Positions 17,401-24,934 of a DNA stretch of 64,000 bases are shown here, in pieces; position 1 is the first letter of the stretch; every line of letters starts with the position of its first letter. The DNA lies in the NCBI RefSeq assembly GCF_900637855.1, contig NZ_LR134440.1, forward strand, positions 558,001 through 622,000, read 5' to 3'. Source of the stretch: Neisseria animaloris (GTDB taxonomy: Bacteria > Pseudomonadota > Gammaproteobacteria > Burkholderiales > Neisseriaceae). A program made the translations under genes and the position numbers. The notes below the pieces were generated by a model. The model made no database searches. It saw nothing but the letters and a program-made list of their open reading frames with translations, and was not told where the DNA came from.

Positions 17401-17429
17401 ATTATAACGGCTTTGTTTTTATAAAGCAA
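17401..17429 (-). promoter_or_regulatory. sigma-70-type promoter of the rpsF operon
   Basis: On the minus strand TTGCTT (17429-17424), a 17-base spacer, then a perfect TATAAT (17406-17401). It sits about 70 bases before the rpsF ATG, the only good promoter in the gap. Confidence 0.75.
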
Positions 17430-17513
17430 TATGATACTCCGAATATCCCGATTCGGGCTGCAAAACGGTATTACAATATGTTTTTCAGACGGCCTCTTTC
17501 GGAAACACCAGCC

Positions 17514-18575
17514 ATGCAAACGCGCAAAATCATCCATATCGATATGGACGCTTTCTACGCCTCGGTAGAATTGCGCGAACAGCCGCACCTGCGCGGCAAG
17601 CCTGTTGTGGTGGCGTGGAACGGCCCCCGTTCGGTTATTTGTGCGGCTTCGTATGAAGCGCGGCAATTCGGATTACGCTCGGCCATGTCGGTGGCAACGG
17701 CCAAACGGCTGTGTCCGCACGCTGTTTACATACCGCCGAACTTTGAGCTTTACCGTGAAATTTCACGCCAAATTCACGGTATTTTTGCACGCTATACCGA
17801 TTTAATCGAACCGCTTTCGTTGGATGAAGCCTATCTTGACGTTACCCGCAATTTTGCCGGAATCGCTTATGCCAGCGAAGTTGCCCGTAGAATCCGCACG
17901 GAAATTTTCAATGAAACCGGCCTGACCGCTTCGGCAGGTGTTGCATCCAACAAATTCCTTGCCAAAATCGCTTCCGACTGGCGCAAACCTAACGGACAGT
18001 TTGTATTGCCGCCGCAGCATGTAGAGGCATTTTTGGAAACGCTCCCGCTTAGTAAAATCCCCGGCGTGGGCAAGGTAACGTTGCAGAAGATGAACGCCCT
18101 CGGCATGCACACGGCGGGCGATCTCCGCCGTTTCGGAAGAGGGGAACTGCTGCATCATTTCGGCCGTTACGGTTATCGTTTATATGATCTGGCGCGCGGC
18201 AACGATGAGCGGCCGGTAAAACCGAGCCGCGAGCGTTTGCAGATTTCTACCGAAATCACTCTGCCCGAAGATTTGCCGCTGGCAGATACGGTAAAACACC
18301 TGCCCCACTTGGCAGATGATTTGTGGAAACAAATCAAACGTAAAAACGTGCTGGCGCGTAGCGTTACCTTAAAACTGAAAACGGTTGATTTCCGTATCAT
18401 TACCCGTTCGCTCACATATTCTTCGGCACTGCCTGATGCTGCGGCTTTATCGGAGGCCGCACACACGTTGGTTAAACGCGTACCTGCACAAAACGAAAAT
18501 GCTTTCCGTCTCATCGGTATCGGTGTCGGACATTTAATGCCGGAAGGGAAACAGCAAACTTTATGGAACGATTAA
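17514..18575 (+). CDS. dinB: DNA polymerase IV
   Basis: Y-family error-prone polymerase for translesion synthesis. 353 residues from ATG 17514; the upstream in-frame ATG would translate a DUS. Catalytic acidic residues are in HIDMDAFYASVE (Asp10) and SLDEAYLD (Asp104, Glu105). The steric and finger motifs, the helix-hairpin-helix IPGVGKVTLQKMNALG (about 181-196) and the little-finger domain are present. No clamp-binding tail was identified with certainty. No LexA-type box is evident, as expected in Neisseria. Confidence 0.96.
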   Translation: MQTRKIIHIDMDAFYASVELREQPHLRGKPVVVAWNGPRSVICAASYEARQFGLRSAMSVATAKRLCPHAVYIPPNFELYREISRQIHGIFARYTDLIEPLSLDEAYLDVTRNFAGIAYASEVARRIRTEIFNETGLTASAGVASNKFLAKIASDWRKPNGQFVLPPQHVEAFLETLPLSKIPGVGKVTLQKMNALGMHTAGDLRRFGRGELLHHFGRYGYRLYDLARGNDERPVKPSRERLQISTEITLPEDLPLADTVKHLPHLADDLWKQIKRKNVLARSVTLKLKTVDFRIITRSLTYSSALPDAAALSEAAHTLVKRVPAQNENAFRLIGIGVGHLMPEGKQQTLWND

Positions 18576-18592
18576 ACCCGGCTGATAAAAGC

Positions 18593-18620
18593 GGGCCGTC
18601 TGAAATTTCAGACGGCCTTT
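18593..18620 (+). terminator. DUS terminator of dinB
   Basis: A perfect DUS palindrome without loop (GGCCGTCTGAAA directly followed by its complement), 18 bases past the dinB stop. Confidence 0.7.
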
Positions 18621-18677
18621 GCACTCAGGTTTCATCATGCCGAATAGAATAAATTTCCTGTTTTTCAACACTGTGCA

Positions 18678-18707
18678 TTTACTTTACTGTTTATTTTTCA
18701 ATAAAAT
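18678..18707 (+). promoter_or_regulatory. possible promoter of gcr
   Basis: TTTACT, an 18-base spacer and TAAAAT, about 65 bases before the gcr ATG in an AT-rich stretch. Only a moderate match to the sigma-70 consensus. Confidence 0.35.
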
Positions 18708-18771
18708 GCTGTAATTTCATCTAATCGTCCTTATTTGTACCCAACACAATCAAGCTGTTACACTCATACGA

Positions 18772-20796
18772 ATGAAAAAAATAACACCTCAGTCTTTACA
18801 CACTCTGCTTGCCGAAAGTCTGGAAACCACCGACTTCGTTACCATACTCAACGCGATTATCGATTTTTTACGCAAAGGCGGCGTCCGCCATGCTTCGGGC
18901 AGACTGGATATGCTTTTGCACACGCTGGAGCGCGATAAAACGCTATGCGGCACTTTCGGCAGCCGTTTTTACGCGTGGCTGACCAAGGTGCACATTTATC
19001 CGGCCTTGGTGGGCTTGGGCATTTTTTCCAGAAGCGGTTTCAGCCGCGAACTCGGTATCCGTATTTACGAACGTTTCAGCCCTTCTTATAAAGATTTGAA
19101 CAACCTGCAAGATGTGTTTCTCTATCTTTTCCACTCGCAAAACGACGAAAAATGGCTGCAAAGCATCCATCTACGCCAATGGCTGAACCTTCACCAACTT
19201 CTGTTGGCACATGCCGATCCGAATATCGTCCAATCCGCTTCGCGTCAGCTTACTCAGGAAAGGCTGCATGCGCTGGAGATGTTGTCGGTATGGGTGGCGG
19301 CGGAGGAGCTTGAGCCTAGTCTGATACGCATCGAACCGCGCCTATTGGATGTCGATTCGCCGTTTGTGGCCCTCAAGCGGGAAATCGCCAAATTGGTGGA
19401 ACACTACCAAACCGAAACCGCACCTTACGACACGGCACACATCGAGGTGATGCTAGACCAATGCCGCAATCAAGTAGAACGCCTGCAAAGAAAAGGCACG
19501 GGGGCAGGTTCCGGCTCGTCGGTTAAGGTGGCACACCTGCTCGAACGTTTGTCGCAAACTTTGGAGCGCCTGAGTCTGCTGCTGGAAATCCAAACCCATC
19601 CCGAAGACCAACGCCGTTTGGCCGTCAAATTGATGAATTCAATGGTTGTCGCCGCTGTCGAGCAGCACAGCACCACCCTGCTGCGCCGCCGCAGCATCAA
19701 AATGCTGGCCAAAAGCATCAGCGAAAACAAAAGCGGCCACGGCGAACATTACATCACGCGCACACGCAAGGAATATTGGGCGATGTTACGCTCGGCCGCC
19801 GGAGGTGGCGCTTTGATCGCACTGATGGCATTAAACAAAATCCATATCGGCGAAATGGGCTTCGGCGAATTTACCACTTCGTTTTTAAACGGCTTGAATT
19901 ACGGCATCGGCTTCATGCTGATTCACATGCTGCACTTTACCGTGGCAACCAAGCAACCGGCCATGACTGCTGCCAGTTTTGCCGAACAGGTGGAACGCAA
20001 CGAGAAAGGCCGTGCGGTAGAGCTTAAACTGTCCAAGCTGCTGGTAGATGTGGCCCGTTCGCAAAGCGTAGCCGTTTTCGGGAACGTAAGCGTAGCCGTG
20101 CTGCTCGCTGCGCTGATTGCCGCCGTTTTTACCGCACAAACCGCCCAGCCGTTATTGAGTATGGAAAATGTTGCTTATCAAATCAAATCGGTGCAGCCGT
20201 TTACCCAACCTACGCTATGGTATGCCGCTATTGCCGGCGTTTGGCTGTTTTGTTCAGGCATTATTGCAGGCTTTTTCGACAACCGCGCCGCCTATCTTGA
20301 TTTGCGCCGCCGATTGACGATAAACCCGTTTTTAAAAAAATGCCTGCCTGCTTCAGCCCGCACGCATTTTGCTGAATATATGCATAACAATTACGGCTCG
20401 CTTGCCGGTAATTTCGTCTTCGGCATGCTGTTGGGTATGACCGGCTATTTCGGGCATATGCTGAACCTGCCGCTCGATATCCGCCACGTGGCTTTTTCTT
20501 CCGCCAATATCGGCTATGCTGCGGTAAGCGGACATATCGGCGTTTTTTCTTTCCTCATCAATCTGGCCAACGTATTATTGATCGGCCTGGTCAACCTGTG
20601 GGTAAGCTTCATGCTGGCCCTATTGGTTGCCCTGCGTGCCCGCGATACCAGTATCGGCAGTATTCCCAATCTGGTCAAAAGCATATGGCAACAGATAAAA
20701 GCCAACCCGCTCAACCTGATTTTTCCTGTTCAGACGGCTGCACAAACCGTCAAAGCGGCCAAAACGGACGAAAAAGAAAAAGACGATAAAAAATAA
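18772..20796 (+). CDS. gcr: Gcr-type membrane protein annotated as site-specific recombinase
   Basis: 674 residues. It matches the neisserial Gcr family (SpecificRecomb domain), named recombinase from early work. The sequence shows a helical soluble N-terminal part (about 1-335) and then at least six membrane segments (about 345-363, 375-395, 430-455, 480-500, 540-560 and 580-625). No serine- or tyrosine-recombinase catalytic motif is visible, so the name is doubtful; an integral membrane role is more likely. The C-terminal tail is lysine/aspartate-rich. Monocistronic, with its own terminator. Confidence 0.85.
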   Translation: MKKITPQSLHTLLAESLETTDFVTILNAIIDFLRKGGVRHASGRLDMLLHTLERDKTLCGTFGSRFYAWLTKVHIYPALVGLGIFSRSGFSRELGIRIYERFSPSYKDLNNLQDVFLYLFHSQNDEKWLQSIHLRQWLNLHQLLLAHADPNIVQSASRQLTQERLHALEMLSVWVAAEELEPSLIRIEPRLLDVDSPFVALKREIAKLVEHYQTETAPYDTAHIEVMLDQCRNQVERLQRKGTGAGSGSSVKVAHLLERLSQTLERLSLLLEIQTHPEDQRRLAVKLMNSMVVAAVEQHSTTLLRRRSIKMLAKSISENKSGHGEHYITRTRKEYWAMLRSAAGGGALIALMALNKIHIGEMGFGEFTTSFLNGLNYGIGFMLIHMLHFTVATKQPAMTAASFAEQVERNEKGRAVELKLSKLLVDVARSQSVAVFGNVSVAVLLAALIAAVFTAQTAQPLLSMENVAYQIKSVQPFTQPTLWYAAIAGVWLFCSGIIAGFFDNRAAYLDLRRRLTINPFLKKCLPASARTHFAEYMHNNYGSLAGNFVFGMLLGMTGYFGHMLNLPLDIRHVAFSSANIGYAAVSGHIGVFSFLINLANVLLIGLVNLWVSFMLALLVALRARDTSIGSIPNLVKSIWQQIKANPLNLIFPVQTAAQTVKAAKTDEKEKDDKK

Positions 20797-20819
20797 TCAG
20801 TTCCGGCTCGACCCACAAA

Positions 20820-20864
20820 CAGGCCGTCTGAAAACCGGCAAGCAAACCGTTTTCAGACGGCCTG
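20820..20864 (+). terminator. DUS terminator of gcr
   Basis: CAGGCCGTCTGAAAAC and complement separated by 13 bases, 23 bases after the stop. Confidence 0.75.
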
Positions 20865-20956
20865 CAACATTCCGCCGTTTATCCGCAAGCCCGCAACTTG
20901 AAAATCCCGTAAAATAGCGCATTCTCCATCAAACTTTTTCAGACGGCCCCGCCACT

Positions 20957-21802
20957 ATGCTCAGCTACCGCCACGCCTTCCACGCCGGCAACCATGCCGA
21001 TATGCTCAAACATTTCGTGCTCTATCTCACTCTGGATTACTTCAACCGCAAAGACAAACCTTATTGGTATATCGACACCCACAGCGGTGCCGGTTTGTAT
21101 GATTTACATAGCGGCGAAGCGCAAAAAGTCGGCGAATACAAACAAGGCATTGCCCTGCTGCAACAAGCCGCCCATCTGCCGGAGCCGCTGCAAAACTTCA
21201 CAGGCCGTCTGAAAAACATTCTGCCCGCACCGAATTTATACTGTGGCTCGCCGTGGCTGGCGCAATCGCTCACCCGCCCGAACGACAAATTGCGGCTGTT
21301 TGAACTGCACCCTGCCGATTTCCAGCATCTGCAAAACAATATGCACGAAGCCCGCTTGGGCAGGTGCGGGCAAATCACGCAGGCCGACGGCTACCAAGGT
21401 TTGATTGCCTTGCTGCCGCCGCCCACCCGCCGTGCCGTGGTGCTGATCGACCCGCCCTACGAAGAAAAGCAAGACTACGCCCGCGTGGTTCACACCTTGA
21501 AAGAAGCGCGAAAACGCTTTGAATCAGGCTGCTATATGGTGTGGTATCCCTGCCTGAGCCGCGAAGAAAGCCGCAAGCTGCCGGAGCAACTCAAAAAACT
21601 GTCGCCCGACAATTATCTGCATGCCGAACTGCATGTGCACACCCCCCGCGCCGACGGTTTCGGCATGCACGGCAGCGGTATGTTTGTGATCAACCCGCCT
21701 TATCTGCTCGCACAACAGCTTCAAGAAACCCTGCCAGCGCTGACGGAAATTTTGCGGCAAGACAACGGGGCGCGGTTTGTTTTGGATGCGCAAATCAAAT
21801 AA
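20957..21802 (+). CDS. rlmJ: 23S rRNA (adenine(2030)-N6)-methyltransferase
   Basis: 281 residues. Opening MLSYRHAFHAGNHADMLKH is highly characteristic of RlmJ; SAM-binding region IDTHSGAGLYDL at about 39-50 and the catalytic DPPY at about 165-168. It methylates A2030 in 23S rRNA, and members also aid use of DNA as nutrient. A DUS ends seven bases before the ATG, so no clear ribosome binding site is seen. Confidence 0.95.
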   Translation: MLSYRHAFHAGNHADMLKHFVLYLTLDYFNRKDKPYWYIDTHSGAGLYDLHSGEAQKVGEYKQGIALLQQAAHLPEPLQNFTGRLKNILPAPNLYCGSPWLAQSLTRPNDKLRLFELHPADFQHLQNNMHEARLGRCGQITQADGYQGLIALLPPPTRRAVVLIDPPYEEKQDYARVVHTLKEARKRFESGCYMVWYPCLSREESRKLPEQLKKLSPDNYLHAELHVHTPRADGFGMHGSGMFVINPPYLLAQQLQETLPALTEILRQDNGARFVLDAQIK

Positions 21803-21962
21803 AACCTCGGCAACTGAATAAACCTGCTTTATCACGGTTCGCCATATTCGGCCTCAGCCCGCGTATGGCGGCCGGCGGCTCTTTCCGGCAGAAAAAACAG
21901 CCCTCCCTTCGCCCGAATACGGCAAAGCCGTCTCTGCTTACCTGTGCTTCGCGATGATACAA

Positions 21963-21993
21963 AGGCCGTCTGAAAACATGTTTCAGACGGCCT
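21963..21993. terminator. DUS terminator between rlmJ and gloB
   Basis: Inverted DUS with a five-base loop between the convergent ends of rlmJ and gloB; can serve both. The 150 bases between rlmJ and this stem hold no gene that I can support. Confidence 0.75.
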
Positions 21994-22009
21994 CTCTCAA
22001 TCTGCGCGG

Positions 22010-22771
22010 TTAAAAACTGTTTTTCAATTCCCTCAACGCCGCGAAAACCGCCGCTTCTCCGTTTAGCCCTACGCCCGACAACTCGGCCGTTCTCGCCACT
22101 ACTTCGGATTTTGCCGTGCGCAGAAACGGGTTGATTTTGCGCTCGTGCGCCAATGTAACCGGCAAGGTCGGCGTACGGTTTGCCTGTGCTAAGGCCGTCT
22201 GAATATCGGGATTATCGGGTTCGATATGGGCGGCAAAGCGCAGGTTGGCGGCAGTATATTCGTGGGCGGGATAAAACAAAGTGTGTTCAGGCAAGCCGTT
22301 GTAACGTTGCAGGCTGGCGAAAAGTTGCGCCGCAGTGCCGGTAAACACGCGCCCGCAACCTCCTGAAAACAAGGTGTCTCCGCAGAAAATATGCAGGCCG
22401 TCTGAAAGATTCAGCAGATAGCCTAAGTGGGTATCGGTATGCCCCGGCGTGGCCCATACTTCGATGGCGTACCCGCCGAATTCGAGTTTGCCGCCTTCTC
22501 CTATTGTTTTGTCTGCACCGGTAACATCACGGTTACCGTAAACCGTGCAGGCCGGGAATACTTTTTTCAAAGCGGCCACTCCGCCGGTGTGGTCGTGATG
22601 GGCATGGGTAATCCAGATTTGAGCCAACGTTAAGCCGCGCTTTTGCAGATAATCCAGCACGGGCGCGGCATCGCCAGGGTCGATGCAGGCAGCTTGGTTT
22701 TGATGTACCGCCAACCAGATGTAGTTGTCGTTGAAAGCGGGAACGGCAATGATTTCAAGCGTGTTCGACAT
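22010..22771 (-). CDS. gloB: hydroxyacylglutathione hydrolase (glyoxalase II)
   Basis: Second step of methylglyoxal detoxification: hydrolyses S-lactoylglutathione to lactate and glutathione. 253 residues of metallo-beta-lactamase fold. Metal ligands THAHHDH at residues 55-61, His in TPGHTDTH near 111, and the Asp in FCGDTLFSGGCGRVF near 133. The C-terminal HAGH-type domain has the glutathione-binding KINPFLR. AGGATAA precedes the ATG. Confidence 0.96.
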   Translation of the reverse strand: MSNTLEIIAVPAFNDNYIWLAVHQNQAACIDPGDAAPVLDYLQKRGLTLAQIWITHAHHDHTGGVAALKKVFPACTVYGNRDVTGADKTIGEGGKLEFGGYAIEVWATPGHTDTHLGYLLNLSDGLHIFCGDTLFSGGCGRVFTGTAAQLFASLQRYNGLPEHTLFYPAHEYTAANLRFAAHIEPDNPDIQTALAQANRTPTLPVTLAHERKINPFLRTAKSEVVARTAELSGVGLNGEAAVFAALRELKNSF

Positions 22772-22967
22772 GATATTTATCCTTTTTCAGACGGCCTCAC
22801 TATAACAAATCCGATACGGCGGAAACAAGCCGTGCCAAACGGTTGCAGAATACGCCGCAACGATACCATGCCGCCTTGAGGCCGTCTGAAACGTGTTTTC
22901 CCGCTTTCCCGCCTCCGCGCATCTGTATAATGGCCGGATTTTCCCAACCCCTTTCCGCAGGATTTTT

Positions 22968-23654
22968 ATGAATTTTCTTGCTGCGTGGTTCAACCCCGCC
23001 TCCGCACTTGCCGCACATTTTATTTTGGCCGCATTGCTGGCCGCTTGTGCCAAACCTGCTTTTGCCGCCGTGTCCGTACGGCCTGCCGCGGCGGGCGCGG
23101 CGGCGGTGTTTTTAGCGGTGCTGTGGAGCTTGAACGCGGGCGTGGGCGGCGGGCAGCTTGCGGGCATGAATTTCCACCTGCTCGGCATCAGCCTTGCCGC
23201 GCTGATGCTCGGCGCACCCGCCGCTTTGTGGTTGGGCACGCTACTATTGGTGCCCTACACTTGGCTGCACGGGGCGGAAAACCTGCATGCGGTAAGCCTG
23301 AACGTGTTGTTTCTCATTCTGCCTTCCGCCGCGTTGAACCTGTCGTGCCGCCGCATTGCTGCCAAACTGCCGGCGAATCTGTTTATCTATATCTTCTTCA
23401 ACGGCTTTATTACTGCCGCCCTCGGCATGATACTGACCGGCGCACTCTTGGCCGTACTGTTACAAGCAGCGGGAGCGTATTCGGGCGAAGTGTTATGGAC
23501 ATCCGTATTCCCCGTATTTTTTCTGCTGGCATGGGGCGAGGCTTTTTTAACCGGCATTTTCACCGCTATTTTCGTAGCCTTGCGCCCACAGTTTTTGGCA
23601 ACTTTCGACGACAACCGCTATCTGCGCTCTAAAAACGAAATTTGGAAATCATAA
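22968..23654 (+). CDS. CbiM-like membrane protein (energy-coupling factor permease family, COG3235 type)
   Basis: 228 residues from ATG 22968, chosen for its CAGGA at the right spacing. Six or so membrane helices. The conserved GMNFHLLGISLAALMLGAPAAL, FIYIFFNGFITAALGMILTG, AWGEAFLTGIFTAIFVALRPQ and a final FDDNRYL mark the CbiM-like family. The N-terminal metal-chelating start (MHIxDG) of true cobalt/nickel CbiM/NikM is absent and no CbiQ/CbiO genes are near, so metal transport is not supported. Function unknown. crcB follows after 65 bases. Confidence 0.8.
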   Translation: MNFLAAWFNPASALAAHFILAALLAACAKPAFAAVSVRPAAAGAAAVFLAVLWSLNAGVGGGQLAGMNFHLLGISLAALMLGAPAALWLGTLLLVPYTWLHGAENLHAVSLNVLFLILPSAALNLSCRRIAAKLPANLFIYIFFNGFITAALGMILTGALLAVLLQAAGAYSGEVLWTSVFPVFFLLAWGEAFLTGIFTAIFVALRPQFLATFDDNRYLRSKNEIWKS

Positions 23655-23659
23655 AGTTT

Positions 23660-23691
23660 CAGGCCGTCCGAATTATGTTTTCAGACGGCCT
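23660..23691 (+). terminator. DUS inverted pair between CbiM-like gene and crcB
   Basis: Left arm degenerate (GCCGTCCGAA), right arm intact; lies just after the stop of the CbiM-like gene and before crcB. Confidence 0.5.
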
Positions 23692-23719
23692 CTACAATAT
23701 AAATACACGGTAAAACAAA

Positions 23720-24097
23720 ATGTTAAACAATCTTTCTGCCATTATTATCGGCGCGGCCTTCGGTGCGGTGTTGCGCTGGGCTTTGGGCTTGTGGTTCGCG
23801 CACACGCTTTCGTGGGCTGCTTTCGGTACGTTGGCCGCCAACTGGCTGGGAGCATACATCATCGGCGTTGCCGCCGCCGTGTCCGAACTGTTTCCCGCCC
23901 TCAGCCCGCATTGGCGTTTGCTGCTCATCACCGGATTTTTAGGCAGCTTAACCACTTTTTCAGGCTTTTCGCTCGAAGTGGTGGGCATGTTGCAGATGCA
24001 GCGTTGGGGCGCGGCGGCGGCAACGGCTTCGCTACACTTGTTCGGCTCGCTGCTGCTGACGGTGCTGGGTATGACGACGGTGCAGATGTTCCGTTGA
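23720..24097 (+). CDS. crcB: fluoride efflux channel Fluc/CrcB
   Basis: 125 residues, four membrane helices, works as a dual-topology homodimer exporting fluoride. Signature GFLGSLTTFSGFSLEV (about 74-89) with the TTFS track, and NWLGAYIIG in helix 2 with the conserved Asn. No fluoride riboswitch is visible in the 65-base gap upstream. Single crcB copy seen, consistent with a homodimer. Confidence 0.95.
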   Translation: MLNNLSAIIIGAAFGAVLRWALGLWFAHTLSWAAFGTLAANWLGAYIIGVAAAVSELFPALSPHWRLLLITGFLGSLTTFSGFSLEVVGMLQMQRWGAAAATASLHLFGSLLLTVLGMTTVQMFR

Positions 24098-24109
24098 TCA
24101 CGGAAACCG

Positions 24110-24736
24110 CTAATCGATTCCGATATCCAAACACACAATCTCGCCGCAGAATTTCTTGCCGCTCTCGGTTAAATGCGCGGGCTTGTAGGCGGCGAATGTA
24201 TAGGTAATGTCGGCTTGGAACGTATCGGCATCAGCTTCGGCCGTGTCGCCGTTCAAACCGGTGGGAATGTCCAAAGCCACTTTCAGGCCGTCTGAAAGAT
24301 TGAGCCGGCGGCACACCGCCGCAACCGTATCGGGCAGTTTGCCGGTGAAACCGGTGCCGAAAATGCCTTCGATAATCACGTCGTAGCCCGTTTTCAGACG
24401 GCCTTCCATGCTTTCCGTGCCGATAAACTCGATGCCCGCCAAATCCGTCAGACGGCGGCGGTTCAGCTCCGCCAGCTCCGACAGATTTTCGCCCAGCACG
24501 AACACCACGTCCGCGCGCCAGCCGTACCGCTGCAACACCCGCGCCATCACTAATCCGTCGCCGCCGTTATTGCCTTTGCCGCACACCACCAACGCACGGC
24601 CCGCCTGCGGACGGCGTTGCAGCAAATCGGCGGCGGCACCCTGCCCCGCATTTTCCATCAATTGCTCGAAACTCGTGCCCGCATCAACGGCGGCCTGCTC
24701 GTGCACGCGCATTTCGGCGGCGGTATAAATTTTCAT
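24110..24736 (-). CDS. nnrE: NAD(P)H-hydrate epimerase (YjeF N-terminal domain only)
   Basis: Epimerises damaged R-NAD(P)HX so that the dehydratase can repair it. 208 residues from ATG 24736, preceded by AAGGA; the longer frame upstream has no signal. Motifs MENAGQGAA (28-36), GNNGGDGLVMAR (55-66) and LDIPTGLNGDT near the C-terminus match YjeF_N. The partner dehydratase domain, fused in E. coli, is a separate gene at 59032-59934 in this window. Confidence 0.92.
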   Translation of the reverse strand: MKIYTAAEMRVHEQAAVDAGTSFEQLMENAGQGAAADLLQRRPQAGRALVVCGKGNNGGDGLVMARVLQRYGWRADVVFVLGENLSELAELNRRRLTDLAGIEFIGTESMEGRLKTGYDVIIEGIFGTGFTGKLPDTVAAVCRRLNLSDGLKVALDIPTGLNGDTAEADADTFQADITYTFAAYKPAHLTESGKKFCGEIVCLDIGID

Positions 24737-24898
24737 CGCATCATCCTTTCTCGCATAGGGCATTGCATGTAAACACACGTCCGGCCTTGTATTTCTTTTC
24801 AGACGGCCTTTTACTTTCAATAGTTTAGATAAACTCTGCAAAAGAAGTTTTGCCGCAGCGCAAGGGCTTGCCGTGCATCGGAGCCTGCAGATACAAAA

Positions 24899-24929
24899 GG
24901 CCGTCTGAAACGGCTTGTTCAGACGGCCT
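24899..24929 (-). terminator. DUS terminator of uup
   Basis: Inverted DUS six bases past the uup stop on the minus strand. Confidence 0.75.
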
Positions 24930-24934
24930 CCGCA

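Noticed and set aside
23655..23719. Fluoride riboswitch ahead of crcB
   Set aside because: The gap is 65 bases and is taken up mainly by a DUS pair; no riboswitch-like pseudoknot elements seen.
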